DNA from: Burkholderiaceae bacterium
GTDB lineage: Bacteria; Pseudomonadota; Gammaproteobacteria; Burkholderiales; Burkholderiaceae_B
DNA: 64,000 bases
Direction: 5' to 3'
Assembly (NCBI GenBank): GCA_023653055.1
Contig: JAMNXR010000002.1
Location: 124,001 to 188,000, forward strand
Numbering within the stretch: the first letter of the stretch is position 1; every line of letters starts with the position of its first letter. Below are positions 54,779-64,000 of the stretch, in pieces. Below the pieces are notes generated by a model, which saw only the letters and a list, made by a program, of their open reading frames with translations, did no database searches and was not told where the DNA came from. Both the position numbers and the translations under genes were made by a program.

Positions 54779-56179
54779 TCACAGGCGTTTGATAAAAATC
54801 AGACTATTACGGGAGCGGTTGTAATGGGCTTGCTTTTCTTTTGGCAGGTCCGCCACACCTCCCTGAACAAAGCCTCGCTTGATAAACCAGTGCGAGGTGC
54901 GGGTTGTCAGAACAAACAAACGCTTGGCACCATAGGCACGCGCACGAGACTCCATGTGCCGCAAGAGAATTTCGCCTTCGCCAGCGCCTTGCCATTCAGG
55001 GTGCACAATCAGGCACGCCATTTCCGCCATCTGATCTTTGGGATAGTCGATGAGGGTCGCACAACCATAAATGACGCCGTCATGTTCTAAAACCGTAAAG
55101 TTTTCGACCTCACGCTCAATGACAGCACGGCCACGCGGTACGAGCGTGCCGTCTTGTTCCAGCGGCTCAATCAATTGCAAAATTGCACCGACGTCATCAA
55201 TCGTCGCCGATCGTAAATCATCCAAGGTGTCCTCGACCACCATGGTCCCTACGCCGTCGTGGGTAAAGATCTCAAGTAACACCACCCCATCCATGGAAAA
55301 GGGGATCAAGTGCGCTCGTGTCACACCCCGTTTAACGGCACGTGAGGCGAATTGCAAATAATAAGCCGTGCTTTCATCAAGCTCGCCCGCAGCCAGCAAC
55401 GCATCCGCATCGAGGCGAGCGAGTTCGGTATCGACCGTGCCATCGGGAGACAGCACGCCCGGTGTTTCTGTCAGGAAAATGAGCTTTTCCGCACGTAGCT
55501 TGGTCGCCACGCTGGTGGCTAGTTCTTCCATGGACAAACTAAAGGCTTCACCTGTAGGAGAAAAACCGAGCGGTGAAAGCAATACGATCGAGCCTCGTTC
55601 GATGGCAAAGCGCAGGGCATCGACGTCAATTTTACGCACCTGACCCGTGTGCTTGTAGTCGACCCCGTCAATTATGCCCGTTGGACGCGCTGTAACAAAA
55701 TTACCCGAGATCACACGAATTTGCGCGTGAGACATCGGCGTATTGGGCAGTCCCTGGCTGAAGGCGGCTTCGATATCCAGACGAATCTCACCTGCAGCCT
55801 CTTTTGCGCACTCCAGCGCATCGGCATCGGTCGGTGCGCGACCGCGATCAAATTGTTGGCTAAAGCCTTTCAAGCGGAGTTGTTCGTTGACCTGTGGGCG
55901 TGAGCCATGCACCAAGACGAGCTTGATACCCAGAGCGGACAACAAAGATAAGTCTTGAACCAAGGCGTTGAGTGCATTGGCGTGAACCAGCTCACCTCCA
56001 AAAGCCACCACAAAGGTTTTTCCTCTAAAGGCATGGACGTAGGGTGCTACCTCTCTAAACCAGCGGACAAACTGTGGTGCTGCAAATTCAGGTGCTTCCT
56101 GTGCGGAAACCGTGATCTCTGAACCGATATTTGAGGATTCCTGAGCGGATCCAATTTCTGCTTTTTTGGTGTCTGGCAT
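54779..56179 (-). CDS. argA: N-acetylglutamate synthase (kinase-like domain + GNAT)
   Basis: First enzyme of arginine synthesis, acetylating glutamate with acetyl-CoA. An amino acid kinase-like domain (~residues 35-300; GKTFVVAFGGELV, LVHGSRPQVNEQL, LSPLGFSPTGEAFSL) binds arginine as inhibitor, and the C-terminal GNAT domain (~320-466; CLIVHPEWQGAGEGEILLRH, FVLTTRTSHWFIKRGF) is catalytic. The 466-aa length fits classical ArgA rather than the short GNAT-only type. It is divergent from hrpA with an 81-bp gap. Confidence 0.94.
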   Translation of the reverse strand: MPDTKKAEIGSAQESSNIGSEITVSAQEAPEFAAPQFVRWFREVAPYVHAFRGKTFVVAFGGELVHANALNALVQDLSLLSALGIKLVLVHGSRPQVNEQLRLKGFSQQFDRGRAPTDADALECAKEAAGEIRLDIEAAFSQGLPNTPMSHAQIRVISGNFVTARPTGIIDGVDYKHTGQVRKIDVDALRFAIERGSIVLLSPLGFSPTGEAFSLSMEELATSVATKLRAEKLIFLTETPGVLSPDGTVDTELARLDADALLAAGELDESTAYYLQFASRAVKRGVTRAHLIPFSMDGVVLLEIFTHDGVGTMVVEDTLDDLRSATIDDVGAILQLIEPLEQDGTLVPRGRAVIEREVENFTVLEHDGVIYGCATLIDYPKDQMAEMACLIVHPEWQGAGEGEILLRHMESRARAYGAKRLFVLTTRTSHWFIKRGFVQGGVADLPKEKQAHYNRSRNSLIFIKRL

Positions 56180-56231
56180 GGTGGCTTGTGTTGTTAACCT
56201 CGTGAGCGCTGTGAGTATTAAAGATAAATTT

Positions 56232-56237
56232 TATAAT
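56232..56237 (+). promoter_or_regulatory. Possible -10 box of hrpA
   Basis: A perfect TATAAT lies 23 nt before the hrpA ATG in the AT-rich gap between argA and hrpA. The expected -35 position (56209-56214) reads CTGTGA, a poor match, so the promoter is weak, activator-dependent or wrongly placed. Confidence 0.4.
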
Positions 56238-56260
56238 AAGTATTACTCGGATTAAAAAAT

Positions 56261-59200
56261 ATGCTCGAATCAAAGCGCTTAGCCGACCTCAAGCCGGAAA
56301 GCGTCGTCATTTCCCAACGCCAGCCCCCCAAGATCGTCTATCCAGAGGATTTGCCGGTTAGCGCACGCCGGGAGGAAATCGCGCGCGCGATCACGGCCCA
56401 TCAAGTCGTGATTGTGAGTGGCGAGACGGGCTCAGGTAAAACGACTCAGTTGCCAAAGATTTGCCTGGAACTGGGGCGCGGCCTGAAAAAAATGATTGGT
56501 CATACCCAGCCCAGGCGTCTGGCGGCCAGTTCAGTGGCTCGCCGCATTGCCGAGGAACTGCAAACGCCTCTTGGAGATTGGGTCGGCTACCAAGTTCGCT
56601 TTCAAGATCGCAGCAGTGCCCAGACCGCCATCAAGCTCATGACGGATGGCATCTTGCTGGCTGAGTCTCAGCGCGACCCATTACTCAAGCGCTACGACAC
56701 CATCATCATCGATGAGGCACATGAACGCAGTTTAAATATAGATTTCTTGTTGGGATATTTGCGTCAGCTCCTGCCGCGACGGCCCGATCTCAAGCTCATC
56801 ATCACGTCCGCTACGATTGACGCGGGACGCTTTGCGCGCCATTTTGCGGATAAAAAAGGAACACCTGCTCCCGTCATAGAAGTGTCGGGACGTTTGTATC
56901 CGGTCGAGGTCCGATACCGTCCTGTTTTCAACCCTGCGCTTGAGGAAGGGGCGGCTGGAGGCCCTGGACCTCAAACGGGGTTGTCAGAGCGTAGTTTGGC
57001 ACGCGATGAAGAGCGAGACCTCATCAATGCGCTGGTTGAGGCAGTTGATGAGTGCGCGCGGGTAGGGCCGGGTGATGTGTTGGTATTTTTGCCAGGCGAG
57101 CGAGAGATTCGTGAGTGTGCTGAGGCCTTACGCAAACATCACCCACCTGGCACGCAGGTCCTAGCCTTATTTGCGCGTTTGTCTCAAGACGAACAAGAGG
57201 AAATATTTCGTCCACGCACGAGTGCGCGCCGAATTGTGCTCGCGACTAACGTCGCAGAAACGTCTCTGACGGTGCCAGGCATACGCTTTGTTGTGGATAG
57301 TGGTCTGGCACGCGTCAAACGCTATTCTTGGCGCAACAAAGTCGAGCAGCTGCGCATTGAGCCCATTAGTCAGGCTTCTGCCAACCAGCGAGCTGGTCGA
57401 TGCGGTCGACTCGGGCCGGGCGTCTGTATCCGAGTCTATGACGAACAAGCGTTCAAAGATCGTGCGGCTTTTACGGACCCAGAAATTTTACGGTCATCAC
57501 TGGCGAGTGTCATTTTGCGGATGAAGGCTCTGCGACTCAATGACATCGAGACCTTTCCGTTTGTCGATCCGCCCAGTGGTCGTGCGATTGCAGATGGTTA
57601 CCATTTGCTGCAAGAGCTCGGGGCCATTGATCCAGATTCTGCCCAACCCGATGCACTGACGGAAACAGGCAAAAGCTTGGCAAAGCTGCCGGTTGATCCG
57701 CGTCTTGGCAGGATGATTTTGGCGGCACGCGATCAAAATTGTCTGTCCGAAATGTTGATCATTGCTTCCGCGCTTTCTGTACAAGACCCGCGTGATCGGC
57801 CTATGCATGCGCGCGAGGCCTCAGATCAAGCGCACGCAAAATTTTCTGATGATGCTTCCGAGTTTGTAGCCTACGTCAAGCTCTGGAACTGGTATCACGA
57901 ACAGGTCAAGCACAAAGAATCACAGCGCAAGCTCGTGGCGCAGTTGCGCACACAATATCTATCGCCCTTACGCTTGCGGGAGTGGCATGATATTCACAGC
58001 CAGCTCATGGCCTTGGTGGGTGAGCAGGGGTGGCGGCTTAACAAAACCGAGGCAACCCATGAGCAGATTCACCTTGCGTTGTTATCCGGGCTGTTAGGGA
58101 ATCTCGGTTTTAAGTCTGAAGAAGCGGGTCATTATCTTGGGGCACGGGATATTCGCTTTTTGATTCACCCGGGTTCCAAGCTTCTGAAAAAAGCGGGTAA
58201 GTGGATTGTGGCCGCCGAGTTGGTAGACACAAGCAAACTCTATGCGCGTTGTGTTGCCAAGATCGACCCCAAATGGGTTGAGCGCGTGGCCGGCCACTTG
58301 CTCAAACGCGCGTGGAGTGATCCTCGCTGGGAACGCAAGCTCGGGCAGGTTGTCGCCAATGAAAAGGCGACGCTGTATGGGCTGACCATTTATTCTGGGC
58401 GACGCGTGCATTATGGCCCGATTGCACCGGAGCAGGCGAGAGAGATCTTCATCCTACAAGCCTTAATTCCCGGGGATATCGATAGTCCTTTGCCGTTTCT
58501 TGCCCACAATCGCAAACTGATTGCGCAGATTGAAAAGCTTGAGCATCAAACGCGCCGACCGGATATTTTGGTGGATGATGCACTGATTCAAGCGTTCTAT
58601 GACAAGTTGTTACCCGCAGACATTCATCAAACTGCAACGCTCGAGCATTGGGTCAAGGGCTTATCAAAAGAGCATGCACAACAATTGATGTTGACGCGGG
58701 ATGCCTTGATGCGTCACGAAGCCGCAGGCGTCACTACAGAAGTTTTCCCAAAGTTTTTCGACTGGCAGGGCGTGCGTCTTGCCATCGACTATCATTTTGA
58801 GCCCGGTTCTCCCAAGGACGGTGTAACCGTGACCGTTCCGCTTTATTTTCTCAATCAAATTGATGCGGCACGCTGTGAGTGGCTGGTCCCTGGGATGCTC
58901 AAGGAAAAAGCACAACTATTACTCAAGTCATTGCCACAAAAAATCAGACGTCACTGTGTACCCTTGCCGGACTATGCGGCAGGCTTTTACGAACGTTGGT
59001 TTGACCGGTTGGAGCTTGCGACGTCCGGTCTCACCGAGGCCTTGATTCAGGATATTTGGCAGACGCTTAAAATTCGCCCCTTGGTCACAGACTTTAAGCC
59101 CGAGACCTTGCCTGCGCATTTGTTCATGTCGTTCAAAATTGTTGACGAACATGGTCGCATGCTAGCGGCGGGCCGAAACTTGGCGCAGATTAAAGCCGAG

Positions 59201-60121
59201 TTGGGCAAGCAAGCGCAGGCAACGTTTCAAAAATTCGCCACGCATGACCAGGAGGTCGCAAGCGTTTTATTGCAGGATGACATTACAGAATGGAGCTTTG
59301 GGAAACTTCCTGAGCTCATGGAGATTCGCCGTAAAGATCAAGTGGTGGTGGGGTATCCGGCTTTAGTTGAAAGAGGTGCAGCGTGTGCCTTGGATGTCTT
59401 CGATGATCCGCACGTTGCCCTACAGGCGCATCGACGTGGATTAGTGCGTTTATTTCGATTGGCGTTGCGCGAGCAGGTCAAATTTCTCGAGAAAAATCTG
59501 CATGAGCTCACCAAAATGAGCATGCTTTATCTTCAACTGGGCACACAAGAGCAGCTGAGAGACCAGATTATTGACTGCGCGTTGATTGGCGCCTGTCTTG
59601 CAGAGCCTTGGCCGGAGGATGCGCAGAGTTTCGAAGCCCGACGCCAAGAGGCTAAAACTAAACTCGGGTTGCTAGCCCAAGAGGTCGCTCGATTAGCGCT
59701 TGCCGTGTTAGAGGGTTGGGCGGCTGCGCAGCGCAAGCTGCCGCAGGCCAAAGCCAATGCGCAAACATACGCAGACATACAGCAGCATTTGTTACAGCTC
59801 GTCCCCGCTCGATTTGTCGTGGACACGCCTTATGCCCAGCTCGTCCATTTGCCACGCTATCTTAAAGCTGCGATTGCACGTATTGACAAGCTTAAGTCAG
59901 ATCCGGCGCGGGATCTGCGACTCATGTCTGAAATGGGCCCTGTTTTGAGTCAGTACGCGCGGGCACGTAGCGCGCTCAAGGGGGCGCCCGATGCGGGTCT
60001 TGATGAGTTTCGGTGGATGCTGGAGGAATTGCGGGTCGCGCTCTTTGCTCAGGAGTTGCGCACCCCGATGCCTGTTTCTGTTAAGCGTTTACAGAAGTCC
60101 TGGGAAGCGATGCAACGCTGA
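56261..60121 (+). CDS. hrpA: ATP-dependent RNA helicase HrpA
   Basis: DEAH-box helicase that rescues collided or stalled ribosomes by pulling mRNA. The 1286 aa match the long HrpA form. Motifs: GETGSGKTTQ (54-63), TQPRRLAA, DEAHERSLNIDF, SATIDAGRF, NVAETSLTVPGI and QRAGRCGRLGPG, then winged-helix, ratchet and OB-fold regions and the HrpA-specific C-terminal domain (~650-1286). The ATG at 56261 has no strong ribosome-binding site in an AT-rich leader. It stands alone between divergent argA and convergent lpxO. Confidence 0.95.
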   Translation: MLESKRLADLKPESVVISQRQPPKIVYPEDLPVSARREEIARAITAHQVVIVSGETGSGKTTQLPKICLELGRGLKKMIGHTQPRRLAASSVARRIAEELQTPLGDWVGYQVRFQDRSSAQTAIKLMTDGILLAESQRDPLLKRYDTIIIDEAHERSLNIDFLLGYLRQLLPRRPDLKLIITSATIDAGRFARHFADKKGTPAPVIEVSGRLYPVEVRYRPVFNPALEEGAAGGPGPQTGLSERSLARDEERDLINALVEAVDECARVGPGDVLVFLPGEREIRECAEALRKHHPPGTQVLALFARLSQDEQEEIFRPRTSARRIVLATNVAETSLTVPGIRFVVDSGLARVKRYSWRNKVEQLRIEPISQASANQRAGRCGRLGPGVCIRVYDEQAFKDRAAFTDPEILRSSLASVILRMKALRLNDIETFPFVDPPSGRAIADGYHLLQELGAIDPDSAQPDALTETGKSLAKLPVDPRLGRMILAARDQNCLSEMLIIASALSVQDPRDRPMHAREASDQAHAKFSDDASEFVAYVKLWNWYHEQVKHKESQRKLVAQLRTQYLSPLRLREWHDIHSQLMALVGEQGWRLNKTEATHEQIHLALLSGLLGNLGFKSEEAGHYLGARDIRFLIHPGSKLLKKAGKWIVAAELVDTSKLYARCVAKIDPKWVERVAGHLLKRAWSDPRWERKLGQVVANEKATLYGLTIYSGRRVHYGPIAPEQAREIFILQALIPGDIDSPLPFLAHNRKLIAQIEKLEHQTRRPDILVDDALIQAFYDKLLPADIHQTATLEHWVKGLSKEHAQQLMLTRDALMRHEAAGVTTEVFPKFFDWQGVRLAIDYHFEPGSPKDGVTVTVPLYFLNQIDAARCEWLVPGMLKEKAQLLLKSLPQKIRRHCVPLPDYAAGFYERWFDRLELATSGLTEALIQDIWQTLKIRPLVTDFKPETLPAHLFMSFKIVDEHGRMLAAGRNLAQIKAELGKQAQATFQKFATHDQEVASVLLQDDITEWSFGKLPELMEIRRKDQVVVGYPALVERGAACALDVFDDPHVALQAHRRGLVRLFRLALREQVKFLEKNLHELTKMSMLYLQLGTQEQLRDQIIDCALIGACLAEPWPEDAQSFEARRQEAKTKLGLLAQEVARLALAVLEGWAAAQRKLPQAKANAQTYADIQQHLLQLVPARFVVDTPYAQLVHLPRYLKAAIARIDKLKSDPARDLRLMSEMGPVLSQYARARSALKGAPDAGLDEFRWMLEELRVALFAQELRTPMPVSVKRLQKSWEAMQR

Positions 60122-60138
60122 GTCCGGCCAACGCCTAT

Positions 60139-61038
60139 TTACCAGGCGATAAACAATACAATCGCCAATGAAATTAAGCCAAACTTAGTTGCTTTGTACG
60201 CGGTTCGGTTGGCTTTTTTGAACGCCCGGCGTTTTTGATCGATGACCCAGTGGTAGTGCGTGAGCTTGTTGACCCACCCGGTTTGATCGGTTTCAGCATT
60301 TGGCGAGCTCGCAGCCGACATAGCGACTTTGCCGAACCAGTGATTGAACGCTTCGGCCCATCGCCAAATGAGAGGGCGCTCAACATCGCAAAACAAGATA
60401 ATGCGGTTTTGGTCTGTCTTGTTATAGGCATCATGGATGTAGGTTTCATCGAAAATCACACCTTTGCCATCGCGCCAGCTATGTCGAATACCATCCACAT
60501 CGATGTAACAGCGATCATCGTTTGGGGTGACTAAGCCCAGGTGATAGCGTAAAGAGCCTGCAAAAGGGTCGCGATGGGGATTGAGTTGTCCGCCCGGGGG
60601 CAACTCAGCAAACATAGCCGCTTTGACCGATGGGATTCGGTTGAGTAGGGCAACTGTTTTGGGGCAAAGCGCGGCAGCGGAAGGGTGTTTTGCGTCGTAC
60701 CACTTCAAGTAAAAGCGTTTCCAGCCATATTTGAAAAAAGAATTAAAACCAATATCATTGTGTAACTCAGGCGCTTTGATTTCTCGCAAGCTAGCCAAAT
60801 GGAGCGCTTCGTCGCGGATCGTCTCCCAATTGTCCTCAAGAAGCTTGAGCTCGGGCATCTCGCTTGTCGAGATATAGGGCGAGGTGGGTACGCGGGAGGT
60901 CAGCACCATAAAGGCGTTAATCGGGGCCAAAATGATGGAATGGTCTAGCAATTGGCGGCCTAGCGGAAGCCTGACACGGCCACGGAAATGCGCAAAGAGC
61001 ACCGCGGCAATCCACGAGACCAACACAATCCATTTCAT
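60139..61038 (-). CDS. lpxO: LpxO-like lipid A hydroxylase (aspartyl/asparaginyl beta-hydroxylase family)
   Basis: Fe(II)/2-oxoglutarate dioxygenase expected to add a 2-hydroxyl to a lipid A acyl chain. The 299-aa protein has membrane segments at both ends (residues ~2-18 and ~282-298) around the cytoplasmic catalytic domain. The iron and co-substrate motif is in LNPHRDPFAGSLRYHLGL (His and Asp), with the distal His in ETYIHDAYN and the Arg in QNRIILFCD. Bordetella LpxO is the nearest known relative by architecture. It is divergent from dnaE. Confidence 0.85.
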   Translation of the reverse strand: MKWIVLVSWIAAVLFAHFRGRVRLPLGRQLLDHSIILAPINAFMVLTSRVPTSPYISTSEMPELKLLEDNWETIRDEALHLASLREIKAPELHNDIGFNSFFKYGWKRFYLKWYDAKHPSAAALCPKTVALLNRIPSVKAAMFAELPPGGQLNPHRDPFAGSLRYHLGLVTPNDDRCYIDVDGIRHSWRDGKGVIFDETYIHDAYNKTDQNRIILFCDVERPLIWRWAEAFNHWFGKVAMSAASSPNAETDQTGWVNKLTHYHWVIDQKRRAFKKANRTAYKATKFGLISLAIVLFIAW

Positions 61039-61142
61039 ACCTTATCCCATCCCAATGCGATGTGCAGCAAGGGTGCTGCGCTGGACCTCAGTCCATGACT
61101 CAGTGTAACTATATCTCACCGAACAATAGGTACAATTGACCT

Positions 61143-64000
61143 ATGTCAGAAAGCGTTCAAACTCAACCCTTCGTTCACCTGCGCGTTCACTCCGAATTTT
61201 CGGTCGTGGACGGCACCGTTCGCATTCCAGAACTGATTGAACGCGTATCCCAACTCGGTCAACCAGCGGTTGCCTTGACCGACCTGTCCAACCTGTTCGG
61301 GTTGATCAAGTTTTACAAAGAAGCCCGTTCGGCAGGCATCAAACCCATTGCTGGATGTGACGTTTGGTTGACCAATGACGATGACCGTGAAAAACCCTAC
61401 CGTATTTTACTGCTCGTTGCGAGTCGCGAGGGATATTTAGCATTATGTGAGTTGTTAACGCGTGCTTGGCTTTCGAATGCCCACCGTGGTCGGGCGGAAA
61501 TGCGTCGCGAGTGGCTCTCGGGTGTAAAGGGCCTCATCGCGTTGTCCGGTGCCCGCGGCGGTGATGTCGGTCAGGCCTTGGCGGCTGGCAATATGGAATT
61601 GGCGCGTGCGTGTGCCATGCACTGGAAGCTTGAGTTTGCGGGCGCCTATTACATTGAGCTGCAGCGCACTGAAGCTGAAGCGGATCAGTCCTACTGCAGG
61701 GCTGCACTCGCCTTAGCTGCAGAGTGCGGGTTACCGGTCGTGGCCACCCACCCCGTTCAATTTTTGAGTCCAGAAGATTTTCATCCGCATGAGGCCCGCG
61801 TCTGTATTTCTGAGGGTGAAATTCTTACCAATCCGCGCCGACCGCGTCATTTCACTCCCGATCAGTATTTACTATCCACGCAGGCGATGGTGGAGCGTTT
61901 CAGTGACGTTCCTTCTGCGTTGGCCAACGCGGTTGCCATCGCTCAGCGGTGCAATCTGACGTTAGTGCTTGGACAGCCTCAACTGCCTAACTTTCCAACG
62001 CCTGAGGGTGTTTCCCTCGACGACTATCTGATTCAGCTTTCAGAAATGGGTCTCGAAAAGCGGATGTTGCAGTTATTTCCTGATGCCGAGGCACGTGCTC
62101 ACGCCACACCCCAGTATGCGGCGCGTTTGGCGCTCGAGTGCCAGACCATTATCAAAATGGGCTTTCCTGGTTATTTTTTGATTGTTCAGGACTTCATCAA
62201 TTGGGGTAAAAATAACGGTGTGCCCGTTGGCCCAGGGCGAGGTTCCGGTGCCGGTTCGCTTGTCGCCTATTCGCTCGGCATTACCGATCTGGATCCTATT
62301 CGTTACGACCTCCTCTTCGAACGCTTTCTCAACCCTGAGCGGGTATCGATGCCTGACTTTGATATCGATTTTTGTCAGGATAATCGTGAACGCGTGATTG
62401 AATACGTCAAGCAAAAGTACGGACGTCAGGCGGTTAGCCAAATTGCGACGTTCGGTACGCTTGGCGCGAAAGCCGTGGTGCGCGATGCTGGGCGTGTGCT
62501 GGACATGCCCTACATGTTGTGTGATGGTTTATCCAAACTCATTCCCCACAATCCAGCCGATCCCTGGACGCTCGCGCGTGCGCTCAAAGACGAGCCCTCT
62601 TTTAAAGCACGGTATGAGACAGAGGAAGAGGTCCGCGCGCTCGTCGATCTCGCGCGTCCCCTCGAGGGTTTGACACGCAACGTCGGGATGCATGCGGGCG
62701 GTGTATTGATTGCCCCTGGCAAGCTGACCGATTTTTGCCCGCTGTATTGTCAGCCCGGGCAGGAGGGCAGTGCCGTTTCACAGTTCGACAAGGACGATGT
62801 CGAAGCCGCTGGTCTCGTGAAGTTTGACTTTCTGGGCTTGCGTAACCTGACGATCTTGGACTGGGCCGTCCGTTTTGTGCGGGCCTTTAATCCGACGATG
62901 CGCGATTTCGACATCATGTCGCTTTCGCTCGAAGATCCGGCCACTTACCAAATTTTGTGCGACGCCAATACGACTGCTGTTTTTCAGCTCGAATCGCGCG
63001 GCATGAAAGAGCTGCTTAAAAAACTCCGTCCCAATACGTTCGAAGATATTGTGGCCGTGTTAGCGCTATTTCGTCCAGGTCCTCTTGAGTCGGGCATGGT
63101 CGATGACTTTGTCAATCGTAAGCATGGACGTGCTTCGGTTGACTATTTCCACACTGATCTTGAACACACACTTAAAAGTACGTACGGTGTGATTGTGTAT
63201 CAAGAGCAGGTGATGTTGATTTCACAGATTATTGGTGGTTACTCCTTGGGAGGCGCGGATCTGCTGCGTCGGGCCATGGGTAAGAAAAAGGCCGAAGAAA
63301 TGGCGGCCCACCGCGAGTTGTTTGAACAAGGCGCCATTAAAAAGGGCTATGACGCCAAGCTGGCCGTCAAACTGTTCGATTTGATGGAGCTGTTTGCGGG
63401 CTATGGCTTTAACAAATCTCACTCTGCAGCCTACGCGCTGATCGCTTACCAGACCGCTTGGCTCAAGGCGCACCATCCTGCCGAGTTTATGGCGGCGACG
63501 TTATCGTCCGACATGGATGACACCGCCAAGGTCCAGACGTTTTGGAGAGATGCTTTAGCGAACGGTATCAAAGTGTTACCACCTGATGTGAATGCGTCAG
63601 GTTACCGCTTTGAGCCTGTCTCTGACGAACACGCTGCGCGTGGTTTACCGCCACGTACGATTCGCTATGGCATGGGCGCAGTCAAGGGCACAGGTCAAGG
63701 TGCCGTCGAGGAAATATTACGTGCCCGCGCAGAGGGGCCTTTTGTTTCTTTGTTTGATTTTTGTCGACGGATTGATCGGCACTCTGTCAATCGTCGTAGT
63801 ATTGAGGCGCTCATCCGTGCCGGCGCATTCGACCTCATCGAGACCAATCGTGCTGCACTGTTAGCTTCTCTGGCTACCGCCCTTGAGGCCGCTGAGCAGG
63901 CGGCCCGCAGTGCCAACCAAGTTTCTTTATTTGGCGATGATGGCGCAGATGTTGTCGAAAGTGAGCTCGCGCAATGTGCCCCGTGGGACCTGCATGCGCG
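61143..64000 (+). CDS. dnaE: DNA polymerase III alpha subunit (partial, cut by window end)
   Basis: Catalytic subunit of the replicative polymerase. It starts at ATG 61143 (MSESVQTQPFVHLRVHSEFS) and stays open to the last base, giving about 952 of roughly 1160 residues. The PHP domain (1-~280) opens with HLRVHSEFSVVDGT; the palm holds PDFDIDF at 404-410 (catalytic aspartates) and KFDFLGLRNLTILD (third aspartate), with GPGRGSGAGSLVAYSLGITD and the FNKSHSAAYALIAYQTAWLK thumb/fingers signature. The tau-binding C terminus lies outside. AGG lies 11 nt before the ATG; the 104-bp gap to lpxO must hold both promoters. Confidence 0.97.
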   Translation, partial: MSESVQTQPFVHLRVHSEFSVVDGTVRIPELIERVSQLGQPAVALTDLSNLFGLIKFYKEARSAGIKPIAGCDVWLTNDDDREKPYRILLLVASREGYLALCELLTRAWLSNAHRGRAEMRREWLSGVKGLIALSGARGGDVGQALAAGNMELARACAMHWKLEFAGAYYIELQRTEAEADQSYCRAALALAAECGLPVVATHPVQFLSPEDFHPHEARVCISEGEILTNPRRPRHFTPDQYLLSTQAMVERFSDVPSALANAVAIAQRCNLTLVLGQPQLPNFPTPEGVSLDDYLIQLSEMGLEKRMLQLFPDAEARAHATPQYAARLALECQTIIKMGFPGYFLIVQDFINWGKNNGVPVGPGRGSGAGSLVAYSLGITDLDPIRYDLLFERFLNPERVSMPDFDIDFCQDNRERVIEYVKQKYGRQAVSQIATFGTLGAKAVVRDAGRVLDMPYMLCDGLSKLIPHNPADPWTLARALKDEPSFKARYETEEEVRALVDLARPLEGLTRNVGMHAGGVLIAPGKLTDFCPLYCQPGQEGSAVSQFDKDDVEAAGLVKFDFLGLRNLTILDWAVRFVRAFNPTMRDFDIMSLSLEDPATYQILCDANTTAVFQLESRGMKELLKKLRPNTFEDIVAVLALFRPGPLESGMVDDFVNRKHGRASVDYFHTDLEHTLKSTYGVIVYQEQVMLISQIIGGYSLGGADLLRRAMGKKKAEEMAAHRELFEQGAIKKGYDAKLAVKLFDLMELFAGYGFNKSHSAAYALIAYQTAWLKAHHPAEFMAATLSSDMDDTAKVQTFWRDALANGIKVLPPDVNASGYRFEPVSDEHAARGLPPRTIRYGMGAVKGTGQGAVEEILRARAEGPFVSLFDFCRRIDRHSVNRRSIEALIRAGAFDLIETNRAALLASLATALEAAEQAARSANQVSLFGDDGADVVESELAQCAPWDLHA

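Overview
The window is a block of ordinary chromosome from a betaproteobacterium of the order Burkholderiales, most likely family Alcaligenaceae (the Bordetella/Advenella side). The evidence is Bug-type tricarboxylate receptors, the gene orders scpB-rluB / rimP-nusA-infB-rbfA-truB-typA, xseB-ispA-dxs, rpsF-priB-rpsR-rplI-dnaB and aminotransferase-hom-thrC, a KdkA-type Kdo kinase and an LpxO-like lipid A hydroxylase. G+C looks moderate and even by eye. I see no insertion sequence, prophage, CRISPR array, toxin-antitoxin pair or plasmid gene.

Layout. 91-5856 is a divergent catabolic locus: a CoA-ester lyase and a Bug receptor on the minus strand face a second Bug receptor, an aconitase-family hydro-lyase pair and an isocitrate-lyase-family enzyme on the plus strand. 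5879-8213 holds a nitroreductase, an enoyl-CoA hydratase/isomerase-family gene and a degenerate CobW-like gene. 8214-8640 is the only long stretch without a gene; it has a promoter-like element and several hairpins and is followed by initiator tRNA-fMet on the minus strand. 8841-20474 is the translation and ribosome-assembly cluster (scpB, rluB, rimP, nusA, infB, rbfA, truB, typA). 20560-26393 carries gabD, a LOG-family gene, polA and htpX. 26458-30990 has a Rieske oxygenase followed by xseB-ispA-dxs. 31164-34154 is rpsF-priB-rpsR-rplI-dnaB. 34151-39188 (minus) has pbpG and the run Mth938-like gene, bcp, phoH-like gene, pdxA. 39393-43689 is aminotransferase-hom-thrC-crcB. 43679-46714 (minus) is hpnC-hpnD-hpnE. 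46876-54393 runs radA, an FtsX-like permease, truncated hemoglobin, kdkA, an ArsC/Spx-like gene, rmuC and rpiA. 54429-61038 has yggX, argA, hrpA and lpxO. dnaE begins at 61143 and runs off the right edge.

Connections. Dxs starts the MEP isoprenoid route, IspA makes farnesyl diphosphate and HpnCDE turns that into squalene, so the window holds entry and exit steps of a squalene/hopanoid route, but no squalene-hopene cyclase. The rimP operon is preceded by a strong intrinsic terminator only 6 nt before the rimP start, which suggests attenuation like that known for the E. coli metY-nusA operon; the fMet tRNA that heads the E. coli operon is nearby here but inverted.

Most of the window is housekeeping. 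The less ordinary items are the hydratase/lyase locus at 91-5856, the P-loop-less CobW-like protein at 7488-8213, the noncoding stretch at 8214-8640, the rimP leader terminator, the overlapping divergent start codons of polA and the LOG gene, a Rieske protein with a long insertion between its cluster-ligand pairs, and a run of well-supported TTG start codons. Coordinates given for genes are my preferred starts; several lie downstream of the longest possible reading frame, with the reason stated.
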